Shown one piece after another: positions 14,343 to 21,349 of a stretch of 42,809 nt of DNA (position 1 is the first letter of the stretch; the number at the start of each line of letters is the position of its first letter). A program made the translations under genes and the position numbers. The notes beneath the pieces are model-generated. The model was not told the DNA's origin. It saw nothing but the letters and a program-made list of their open reading frames with translations, and did no database searches. The stretch lies in assembly GCA_020859945.1 (NCBI GenBank), contig JAJBVG010000018.1, forward strand, positions 1 to 42,809. The letters run 5' to 3'. Origin of the DNA: Clostridiales bacterium (GTDB lineage Bacteria > Bacillota > Clostridia > Oscillospirales > Oscillospiraceae).

Positions 14343-15431
14343 TCAGCCGTTTTCCTGGTCAAACTGCTTGATGAAGTCGCACAGCCTTTCCACGCCTTCC
14401 ACGGGCATGGCGTTGTAGATGGAAGCGCGCATACCGCCCACCTTCCGGTGGCCCTTCAGGTTGACGAAACCCGCTTCGGTGGCCTGGGCCACGAACTTTT
14501 TGTCCAGCTCGTCGGAGTCGCTGCGGAAGGTGACGTTCATATCAGAGCGGCTGGCCTTGTCGGTGGCGCAGCAGTGGAACAGGGCGGAGTTGTCCAGCAC
14601 GTCGTAGAGCATCTGGGCCTTACCGTGCTTGATCTTCTCCATGCCTTCCACGCCGCCCATACTCTCCAGCCAGGTCAGCACCTCGCCCAGCATGTAAATG
14701 CACCAGCAGGGAGGGGTGTTGTACATGGAGTCCTTGTCGATCATGGTCTTGTAGTTCATCATCAGCGGGGTGAAGGGCAGCTCGTGACCGGCCAGGGATT
14801 TCTTGATGATGACGATGGTCAGACCAGCAGGGGCCAGGTTTTTCTGTGCCCCGGCGTAGATGATGCCGTACTTGGAGACATCCACCCGGCGGCTGCAAAT
14901 ATCGGAGGACATATCACACACCAGCGGCACGTCGCCGGTCTCAGGCACATACTGCCATTCGGTGCCGTAAATGGTGTTGTTAGCGCAATAATAAAAATAA
15001 GAGGCGTCCGGGCGGACCACCAGCTGCTCCTGGGCGGGGATATAGGTGTGGTTTTTGTCCTCAGAAGAGGCCGCCACGGCGATGTCACCGTACTTTTTCG
15101 CCTCTTTATAGGCGATGGTGGCGAAGTTGCCGGTGACGGCGTAATCCGCCTTGCCGGTCTTGCCGATGAGGTTCAGCGGGATGGCGGAGAACTGGGAGGA
15201 CGCGCCGCCCTGGAGGAACAGCACCTCGTACTCGTCGGGAATGTGCATCAGGGCCTTGAACTTGGCCTTGGTGTCGTCAAAAATCTTCTGGAACACTTTG
15301 GACCGGTGGCTCATTTCCATGACGGACATACCGGACCCCTGATAGTTGGTGATCTCGGCGCCGGCTTTCTCCAGCACGGAGAGGGGCAGCATGGAAGGGC
15401 CTGCGGAAAAGTTGTAAATACGATCGCTCAT
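14343..15431 (-). CDS. serC: Phosphoserine aminotransferase
   Basis: A 362-residue PLP enzyme that converts 3-phosphohydroxypyruvate and glutamate to O-phosphoserine, the second step of serine synthesis. It starts IYNFSAGPSMLPLSVLEKAG, the family N-terminus. FLQGGASSQFSAIP binds PLP phosphate, and the PLP lysine lies in YAGAQKNLAPAG. MRASIYNAMP near the C-terminus is also family-typical. ATG at 15431 follows AAAGGAGATCCTCCCC. It is the first gene of the serC-serA operon. A 94-base leader with tandem hairpins precedes it (15432-15525). No serB is adjacent. Confidence 0.96.
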   Translation of the reverse strand: MSDRIYNFSAGPSMLPLSVLEKAGAEITNYQGSGMSVMEMSHRSKVFQKIFDDTKAKFKALMHIPDEYEVLFLQGGASSQFSAIPLNLIGKTGKADYAVTGNFATIAYKEAKKYGDIAVAASSEDKNHTYIPAQEQLVVRPDASYFYYCANNTIYGTEWQYVPETGDVPLVCDMSSDICSRRVDVSKYGIIYAGAQKNLAPAGLTIVIIKKSLAGHELPFTPLMMNYKTMIDKDSMYNTPPCWCIYMLGEVLTWLESMGGVEGMEKIKHGKAQMLYDVLDNSALFHCCATDKASRSDMNVTFRSDSDELDKKFVAQATEAGFVNLKGHRKVGGMRASIYNAMPVEGVERLCDFIKQFDQENG

Positions 15432-15525
15432 GGGGAGGATCTCCTTTCAAACCTGCGGTTTCAATCTCGCCGCGTGTATTGGTCCCGGCTGACGGCTTCA
15501 AACTCGCCGGGCCTCTGGGACGCAA
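15432..15525 (-). promoter_or_regulatory. serC leader with two similar hairpins
   Basis: The minus-strand RNA contains CGGCGAGTTTGAAGCCG and then GCGGCGAGATTGAAACCGC, two near-identical stem-loops sharing GGCGAG-x2-TGAA-x-CCG. The first can alternatively refold as CCCGGC/GCCGGG. No T-box GGUGGUACCGCG element or T-tract is present. It may be an unrecognised cis-regulatory leader of serine genes. Confidence 0.4.
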
Positions 15526-15530
15526 GAGCT

Positions 15531-15560
15531 ATTATACCAAATTTCGCGCTGTCAAGACAA
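15531..15560 (-). promoter_or_regulatory. Promoter of serC-serA
   Basis: On the minus strand TATAAT (15531-15536) with TTGTCT (15555-15560) 18 bases upstream. A better TTGACA at 15550-15555 is only 13 bases away and is less likely. Confidence 0.6.
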
Positions 15561-15734
15561 CCACAGCAATCTCCAAAAAGCGCCGCGCTTTTTCACTGTA
15601 TTTTGTTAAATTATTTCGGCCTGCCATTTTTGACTTTCCTTTTTCATTTCTTATGGTATAATGAAACCCTGAAACAGCTTTGGGCTGGTATGATACAAGT
15701 TTTCCACAGAAAATCGCCAGTCGGTTACGAACCG

Positions 15735-15905
15735 CCCCTCTTGCCTCCCCTGTGAAGCGCTGGCCGAATGGCCAATTCCACTTTAGCGCAAATGCAGGGA
15801 GCTATGGCCCTTTAGGGCCATGCGAGTCGCAAAGGGGAGGAGGGCCGCCGCCTTTAGGCGGTGGCGCAGGGAGGGGCGAAGCCCTGGAAGTGCCGCTTGA
15901 CGGCA
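15735..15905. repeat. Palindrome-cluster intergenic element
   Basis: Three short palindromes occur in a row: CTGGCCGAATGGCCA, ATGGCCCTTTAGGGCCAT and GCCGCCTTTAGGCGG, then GCAGGGAGGGGCGAAGCCCTGG. This looks like a dispersed, non-coding REP-type element inserted in the leader between the TATAAT at 15656-15661 and the NYN gene. In other gut Firmicutes similar stretches give spurious proline/glycine-rich peptides. Confidence 0.5.
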
Positions 15906-15944
15906 GAGGGGTTTTACCATTTTCCCCATCAGGAAGGAGATTTT

Positions 15945-16712
15945 ATGCCCGAACCCATTGAACTGCGTCTCGCCGTCCTCATCGACGCGGACAACGCCCC
16001 CCGCACCGCTATGAAAGAAATTATGGAGGAGATCGCCGTCTACGGCTCCCCCACCATCAAGCGCATTTACGGCGACTGGACCACCCCCAACATGGCCAGC
16101 TGGAAGGCCATGCTGTTGGAGTACGCCATCACCCCCATCCAGCAGTACGCCTACACCACCGGTAAAAACGCCACCGACTCGGCTATGATCATCGACGCAA
16201 TGGACATCCTCTATTCCGGTCGGGTGGACGGCTTCGTGCTGGTGTCCAGCGACAGCGACTTCACCCGCCTGGCGACCCGGCTCCGGGAGGCTGGGATGAA
16301 GGTCTACGGCATGGGGGAGAAAAAGACCCCCCAGCCCTTCATCGCCTCCTGCGATAAATTCGTCTATATCGAGGTCATCCGGGCCGCTGCCAAGGAAGCG
16401 GAGCCGGAGCAGGATCACCGCACCGGCCAAAAGGCCAACAAGCGCAAGCAGACGGCTCAGAACAACCGCTCCATCTCTCCTGTCACAGCGGACATTATTG
16501 AGCTGATCGCCCTGAGCCTGGAGGACATCACCGACGACGAGGGCTATGGGATGCTCTCTGCCCTGGGAACCCTGCTGCTGAAAAAGCGCCCCGACTTCGA
16601 CAGCCGGAACTACGGCTTCAAAAAGCTCTCTTCTATGATTCAGTCCATCCCCCGGTTCGAGGTGCAGAAGCAGGGTACCACCACCTACATCCGGGATTTA
16701 CAGGCGAAATGA
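15945..16712 (+). CDS. NYN-domain ribonuclease-like protein with OST-HTH/LOTUS domain
   Basis: A 255-residue cytosolic protein; ATG at 15945 follows GGAAGGAGA. The N-terminal NYN (PIN-like) nuclease domain (about 1-150) shows LAVLIDADNAPRTA, YGDWTTPNMASWK, the TDSAMIIDAMD acidic motif and the SSDSDFTRLATRLREAG strand, giving the metal-binding aspartates. A Lys/Gln-rich linker (about 165-180) leads to a C-terminal OST-HTH/LOTUS domain (about 182-252; GYGMLSALGTLLLKKRPDFD, YIRDL). The LabA/DUF88-LOTUS architecture is common in bacteria and is thought to act on RNA. It is monocistronic. The substrate is unknown. Confidence 0.88.
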   Translation: MPEPIELRLAVLIDADNAPRTAMKEIMEEIAVYGSPTIKRIYGDWTTPNMASWKAMLLEYAITPIQQYAYTTGKNATDSAMIIDAMDILYSGRVDGFVLVSSDSDFTRLATRLREAGMKVYGMGEKKTPQPFIASCDKFVYIEVIRAAAKEAEPEQDHRTGQKANKRKQTAQNNRSISPVTADIIELIALSLEDITDDEGYGMLSALGTLLLKKRPDFDSRNYGFKKLSSMIQSIPRFEVQKQGTTTYIRDLQAK

Positions 16713-16782
16713 GAAAATTGCCCTACCAATTTTCTTGAAATCGCGTTTTTCCTCTGGACTTTTCGCCTGTTATAGTGTATGA

Positions 16783-16943
16783 TACCGGTGTGAGTGATGA
16801 GCAGATCCCTTGTCACAAACCCGATTGCCGCTTCGCCCCGCCCCTTGAAAGAACACAAGTTCTGACAAATGGCCGGACGGACTGTCCTTTGCGTTTGATG
16901 ATTAGGATATTTTATGCCCGCATCCTCCGATGCGGGCTTTTTT
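16783..16943 (+). ncRNA. Candidate small RNA or attenuated leader upstream of hydF
   Basis: An extended -10 (TGTTATAGT, 16769-16776) would start a transcript at about 16783 that ends in a perfect terminator, GCCCGCAT/ATGCGGGC (16916-16937) plus TTTTTT, 70 bases before hydF. The intervening 130 bases contain CTTGTCACAAACC and TTCTGACAAATGG and no convincing reading frame. It is either a stand-alone RNA or an attenuator leader for the hyd operon. I recognise no known RNA family. Confidence 0.35.
16916..16943 (+). terminator. Intrinsic terminator upstream of hydF
   Basis: An 8-bp perfect stem (GCCCGCAT / ATGCGGGC), 6-base loop and six T residues. It lies within the 300-base gap between the NYN gene and hydF. 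Confidence 0.85.
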
Positions 16944-17012
16944 CTGTGCTTTCCGGCGCGCAGGCTGCGACTGTGCCCGCCGGAAACGCCCCACGAGAGA
17001 AAGGAGACGCTT

Positions 17013-18215
17013 ATGAAGACCTCCCTGAACGAGACCCCCGCCTCCAGCCGCACCCACATCACCTTTCTGGGCCGGATGAACAGCGGCAAAAGCGCCCTGG
17101 TCAACGCCTTCGCGGGCCATGCCGTCTCCATCGTGGACGGCGCAGCCGGGACCACCACCGACCCCGTCCGCAAGAGCATGGAAATTCACGGCATCGGCCC
17201 CTGTGTCCTCATCGACACGGCGGGTTTCGACGACGCCGGAGATTTGGGGCAGAAGCGGGTGGAGACCACCCGGCAGGTGGCCCAGGAGACGGATTTGGCT
17301 GTCATCCTCTTCACCCAGGAGAGTCTGGAGGAGGAGGCCAACTGGTTCCGGCTCTTTGCCCAGCAAAATACCCCCGTGGTGGCGGTGGTCAGCAAGTGCG
17401 ACGCCAACCCCGATACAGAGGCCCTCTGCGCCGCCATCCGCCGGGAGCTGGACACCGACCCCATCACCACCAGCGCCGTCACCGGGCAGGGGGTGGATGC
17501 CCTGCGGGAGCGGCTGGTGGAGCTGTCCCACCGGACGGAGGCTAAGCGGTTCATCACCGGGAACCTGGTGGGAGAAAATGACCTGGTGCTGCTGGTGATG
17601 CCCCAGGACATCCAGGCCCCGGAGGGACGGCTGATTCTGCCCCAGGTGCAGACCATCCGGGAGTTGCTGGACAAAAAGTGTCTGGTGATGAGCTGCACCA
17701 CTGACAAGCTGGAACAGACCCTCTCTGCGTTGGCCTATCCCCCCAAACTCATCATCACCGACTCCCAGGTGTTCCGGCTGGTCTACGACAAAAAGCCCAA
17801 AGAGAGCTTGCTCACCTCCTTTTCCACCCTGTTTGCCGCCTACAAGGGGGACATCCACACCTATATTCAGGGTGCAAAAGCCATTGACGGGCTGCGGGAG
17901 ACTGACAAGGTCCTCATCGCCGAGGCGTGTACTCATGCCCCCATGGAGGAGGACATTGGCCGGGTGAAAATTCCCCGGCTGCTGCGCCAGCGCACCGGCC
18001 CCGGTTTGACCGTGGACGTGGTCAGCGGCAAGGACTTCCCCGCCGATTTGGGGCAGTACGCCCTCATCATCCAGTGCGGGGCCTGTATGTTCAACCGGAA
18101 GTACGTCCTCAGCCGGGTGGCAGAGGCTCAGGCCGCCGGGGTCCCCATGACCAACTACGGCGTGGCCATCGCCCACCTGAGCGGCATTTTGGCGGACGTA
18201 GCCATCCCCGAATGA
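17013..18215 (+). CDS. hydF: [FeFe]-hydrogenase H-cluster maturation GTPase HydF
   Basis: A 400-residue cytosolic scaffold protein on which the 2Fe subcluster of [FeFe] hydrogenase is assembled before transfer to the apo-enzyme. The GTPase domain has a P-loop GRMNSGKS (20-27), a switch region with GTTTDP, DTAGFDD and the SKCD specificity motif. The C-terminal 4Fe-4S site is Cys306-x-His308 and Cys355-x2-Cys358, matching the CxHx46-53CxxC HydF signature with exactly 46 residues between. ATG at 17013 follows AAAGGAGA. It heads the hydF / TM1266-type / hydG operon. Confidence 0.97.
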   Translation: MKTSLNETPASSRTHITFLGRMNSGKSALVNAFAGHAVSIVDGAAGTTTDPVRKSMEIHGIGPCVLIDTAGFDDAGDLGQKRVETTRQVAQETDLAVILFTQESLEEEANWFRLFAQQNTPVVAVVSKCDANPDTEALCAAIRRELDTDPITTSAVTGQGVDALRERLVELSHRTEAKRFITGNLVGENDLVLLVMPQDIQAPEGRLILPQVQTIRELLDKKCLVMSCTTDKLEQTLSALAYPPKLIITDSQVFRLVYDKKPKESLLTSFSTLFAAYKGDIHTYIQGAKAIDGLRETDKVLIAEACTHAPMEEDIGRVKIPRLLRQRTGPGLTVDVVSGKDFPADLGQYALIIQCGACMFNRKYVLSRVAEAQAAGVPMTNYGVAIAHLSGILADVAIPE

Positions 18216-18246
18216 GAGAACAACAAATATAAAAGGAGAGAACACT

Positions 18247-18492
18247 ATGGAGACAAGACTGGCAGTCATTGCCATTGTGGTGGAAAACCCCGACAGCGTG
18301 GAGGCGTTGAACGCCCTCCTGCACGAGTACGGCAGCGTCATCATCGGGCGAATGGGTATCCCCTACCACGCCAAGGGGGTCAACCTCATCAGCGTGGCGG
18401 TGGATGCGCCCATGGACGCCATCAGCACCCTGTCCGGCAAGATCGGGCGGCTGGACGGCGTCAGCGCAAAGGTGGCTTATTCAAGAGTTTAA
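18247..18492 (+). CDS. TM1266-type putative [FeFe]-hydrogenase system regulator
   Basis: An 81-residue protein with an ACT-like or ferredoxin-like fold: it opens RLAVIAIVVENPDSVEALNA, continues LHEYGSVIIGRMGIPYHAKG and ends with VNLISVAVDAPMDAIS. This matches the 'iron-only hydrogenase system putative regulator' family found beside hyd maturation genes; its name reflects genomic context rather than experiments. It has no DNA-binding helix I can see, so a ligand-binding or protein-partner role is possible. It starts after AAAAGGAGAG, 31 bases downstream of hydF and 37 bases before hydG. Confidence 0.88.
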   Translation: METRLAVIAIVVENPDSVEALNALLHEYGSVIIGRMGIPYHAKGVNLISVAVDAPMDAISTLSGKIGRLDGVSAKVAYSRV

Positions 18493-18529
18493 GCCTAATA
18501 TATTAAAAAATGGAAAGAGGAACCATGCT

Positions 18530-19951
18530 ATGGCAATTTACAACCCCAGCTCCCTGAAAGCGGAGGAGTTCATCAACCACGAGGAAATCATGGAGACCCT
18601 GGCCTACGCCGACGCCCACAAAGAGGACGCGGAACTCATCGACCAGATCATCGCCAAAGCCAAGGAGCTGAAAGGTCTGTCCCATCGGGACGCCTCCGTT
18701 CTGCTGGCCTGCACGCTGCCGGATAAGGTGGAGCAGGTCTACGCCCTGGCGGAGCAAATCAAAAAGGACTTTTACGGCAACCGCATCGTGCTGTTCGCGC
18801 CGCTGTACCTGTCCAACTACTGCGTCAACGGCTGCACCTACTGCCCCTATCATGCCGTCAACAAGCACATCCCCCGGAAAAAGCTCACCCAGGAGGAAAT
18901 TCGCCAGGAGGTCATCGCCCTCCAGGATCTGGGCCACAAGCGGCTGGCCATCGAGTCCGGCGAGGACCCCGTGAACAACCCCATCGAGTACATTTTAGAG
19001 TCCATCAAGACCATTTACTCCGTCCACCACAAAAACGGCGACATCCGCCGGGTGAACGTCAACATCGCCGCTACCACCGTGGAGAACTATCGCAAGCTGA
19101 AAGAGGCGGGCATCGGGACCTACATCCTCTTCCAGGAGACCTACCACAAGGAGTCCTATGAGCAGCTGCACCCCTGGGGCCCCAAGCACGATTACGCTTA
19201 CCACACCGAGGCAATGGACCGGGCCATGGAGGGCGGCATTGACGACGTGGGACTGGGCGTGCTGTTCGGCCTGGACAAGTACCGCTATGAGTTCGCGGGT
19301 ATCCTGATGCACGCCGAGCATCTGGAGGCCGTTCACGGCGTCGGCCCCCACACCATCTCCGTCCCCCGCATCTGCCCGGCGGACGACATCGACCCCAGCA
19401 CCTTCTCAAACGCCATCGACGACGACACCTTTGCCAAAATCGTGGCCTGCATCCGGGTGGCGGTGCCGTACACCGGTATGATCGTCTCCACCCGGGAGAG
19501 CCAGCGCACCCGGGAGCGGGTGCTGCATCTGGGCATCTCTCAGATCTCCGGCGGCAGCCGCACCAGCGTGGGTGGCTACACCGAGGAAATTCGCCCGGAG
19601 GACACGGTACAGTTCGACATCTCCGACCAGCGCAGTTTGGATGAAGTGGTCAAGTGGCTGATGGATATGGGTTATATCCCCAGCTTCTGCACCGCCTGCT
19701 ACCGGGCGGGGCGCACCGGCGACCGGTTCATGGAGGTCTGCAAGTCCGGCGCCATCCAGAACTGCTGCCATCCCAACGCCCTAATGACCCTGAAGGAGTA
19801 CCTGGAGGACTATGCCACCCCCGCCACGCGTGAGGTGGGCCTCAAGCTTATCCAGAAGGAGCTGGCAAACATCCCCAATGAGAAGGTGCGGGCCATCACC
19901 GTCCAGCACCTGGCCGACATCGAAAACGGCCAGCGGGATTTCCGCTTCTAA
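18530..19951 (+). CDS. hydG: [FeFe]-hydrogenase maturase HydG (radical SAM tyrosine lyase)
   Basis: A 473-residue radical SAM enzyme that splits tyrosine to p-cresol plus the CO and CN ligands of the H-cluster. The SAM cluster motif is Cys98-x3-Cys102-x2-Cys105 (CVNGCTYC). The C-terminal auxiliary cluster is Cys387-x2-Cys390-x22-Cys413, exactly the HydG pattern that separates it from ThiH. IESGEDP and SGGSRTSVGGY are also typical. ATG at 18530 is chosen as the in-frame start after GGAAAGAGG. The third maturase, hydE, is not in the window. Confidence 0.97.
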   Translation: MAIYNPSSLKAEEFINHEEIMETLAYADAHKEDAELIDQIIAKAKELKGLSHRDASVLLACTLPDKVEQVYALAEQIKKDFYGNRIVLFAPLYLSNYCVNGCTYCPYHAVNKHIPRKKLTQEEIRQEVIALQDLGHKRLAIESGEDPVNNPIEYILESIKTIYSVHHKNGDIRRVNVNIAATTVENYRKLKEAGIGTYILFQETYHKESYEQLHPWGPKHDYAYHTEAMDRAMEGGIDDVGLGVLFGLDKYRYEFAGILMHAEHLEAVHGVGPHTISVPRICPADDIDPSTFSNAIDDDTFAKIVACIRVAVPYTGMIVSTRESQRTRERVLHLGISQISGGSRTSVGGYTEEIRPEDTVQFDISDQRSLDEVVKWLMDMGYIPSFCTACYRAGRTGDRFMEVCKSGAIQNCCHPNALMTLKEYLEDYATPATREVGLKLIQKELANIPNEKVRAITVQHLADIENGQRDFRF

Positions 19952-19973
19952 TTTCCAATTTTATCGCAACCAC

Positions 19974-20013
19974 CGCCCGGAGGAGAGCGAAAACGCTTTT
20001 CTCCGGGCGTTTT
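19974..20013 (+). terminator. Terminator of the hyd operon
   Basis: CGCCCGGAGGAGAGCG (19974-19989) and CGCTTTTCTCCGGGCG (19994-20009) form a 16-bp stem with two mismatches, an AAAA loop and a TTTT tail. Confidence 0.85.
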
Positions 20014-20095
20014 CTGTCCTTTACGGGAAAAGGGATGGAAAACGCCGCCTTTATGCGGTATAATAGAAGAAAACAAACCGACATGGAGGGGTATT

Positions 20096-21349
20096 ATGCG
20101 ATTCTTTCACCTGGCGGATCTGCACCTGGGCAAGTCCCTGTACGGCTACTCCCTCATCGACGAGGGGGACCAGCCCTATTGGGTGGATCGGTTGCTGGAG
20201 GCGGCGGACCAGTACCAGCCCGACGCGGTGGTCATCGCGGGGGACGTGTATGACCGGGCGGTGCCGCCCAAGGAGGCGGTGGCGTTGCTGGACCGGCTGC
20301 TGACCGCCCTCTCCCGGCGGAACATCCCCGTGTTGATGGTGGCGGGAAACCATGACTCCGGGCCCCGTCTGGCCTTTGCCAGCGGTCTGCTGGAGCGGGA
20401 AGGTGTCTACATCGCTGGGGAGTGTCAAAAGGAGCTGCCGCAGGTGACGCTGGAGGACGAACACGGCCCCGTGACCTTCTGGCTGATGCCCTATCTGTTC
20501 CCGGCGGCGGTGCGCTTCGCTTTGGACAGGGAGGACCTGACCACCTATGACCAGGCGGTCCGCGCCCTGCTGGAGGCGCAGCCCATTGACACAGCCCGGC
20601 GGAACGTGTTGGTGGCCCATCAGTTCGTCGTCTCCGGCAGCGCGGAGCCGGAGCGGGACGGCTCCGAGACCGCTGTGGGAGGTGTGGGACAGGTAGACGC
20701 AAGTGCCTTTTCTGCCTTTGACTACGTGGCTCTGGGCCACATCCACGGCGCACAGAAAATAGGCCGAGAGACGGTGCGCTATGGCGGCTCGCCGCTGCCC
20801 TACAGCTTCTCCGAGGTGGGCCAGTGCAAGGGCGTGACCTTGGTGGAGCTGGGGGAGAAAGGGCAGGCAGAGATTCAGCGCATTGAACTGCCTGAACTTC
20901 ACCGGATGCGGCAGGTGAAAGGGACGCTGGAGGAACTGCTCGCCCTGGGAACGGAAAATGTCTCTCTCCGAGAGGACTACTTGCGGGCGGTGCTCACCGA
21001 CGTACAAATGCCGCCCCGCGCCATGGAGCGGCTGCGTGCTGTGTATCCCAACCTGATGGAGGTGGCGCGGGAGCTGCCCCAGGCGACCCAGCGCTCCGCC
21101 GGACGGATGACCCAGGTGAAAGAACAGCCCCTGGAGGACTTGTTTTGGGACTTTTACACCCACCAGGCAGGAGAGGTCCCCGACCAGGCCCAGACGGAGC
21201 TGGCGGCCTTTGCTGCGGAGCAGGCCCGGCAGGGGACGCTGCCGGAACTGCGTCGGGGGGAGCGCACAGATAAAGAAACGCTGGCGCTGGTGGACTTTGC
21301 CCTGCGCCGCTTCGGAGAGGAGGAGCAGCCATGCGACCCGAAAAACTGA
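20096..21349 (+). CDS. sbcD: Exonuclease SbcCD subunit D (Mre11-type nuclease)
   Basis: A 417-residue Mn2+-dependent calcineurin-type nuclease that with SbcC cuts DNA hairpins and blocked double-strand ends. The phosphoesterase motifs are all present: FHLADLHLGK (Asp8, His10), VIAGDVYDRAVP, MVAGNHDSGPR, VLVAHQF and ALGHIHGAQ. The C-terminal half (about 280-417) is the capping and SbcC-binding region. ATG at 20096 follows TGGAGGGG; a TATAAT lies at 20059-20064. Its end overlaps the start of sbcC by 19 bases, so the two are translationally coupled. Confidence 0.96.
   Translation: MRFFHLADLHLGKSLYGYSLIDEGDQPYWVDRLLEAADQYQPDAVVIAGDVYDRAVPPKEAVALLDRLLTALSRRNIPVLMVAGNHDSGPRLAFASGLLEREGVYIAGECQKELPQVTLEDEHGPVTFWLMPYLFPAAVRFALDREDLTTYDQAVRALLEAQPIDTARRNVLVAHQFVVSGSAEPERDGSETAVGGVGQVDASAFSAFDYVALGHIHGAQKIGRETVRYGGSPLPYSFSEVGQCKGVTLVELGEKGQAEIQRIELPELHRMRQVKGTLEELLALGTENVSLREDYLRAVLTDVQMPPRAMERLRAVYPNLMEVARELPQATQRSAGRMTQVKEQPLEDLFWDFYTHQAGEVPDQAQTELAAFAAEQARQGTLPELRRGERTDKETLALVDFALRRFGEEEQPCDPKN

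Noticed and set aside
15432-15525. T-box leader for serC
   Set aside because: No GGUGGUACCGCG antiterminator box and no terminator T-tract.
14448-15755. 435-codon plus-strand frame over serC
   Set aside because: Shadow of SerC, crossing the serC promoter and leader; no ribosome site.
16783-16943. 6S RNA, SRP RNA, or c-di-GMP riboswitch upstream of hydF
   Set aside because: Conserved signatures of these RNAs (for example the GGAA-GCAG SRP loop or the GEMM core) could not be found.
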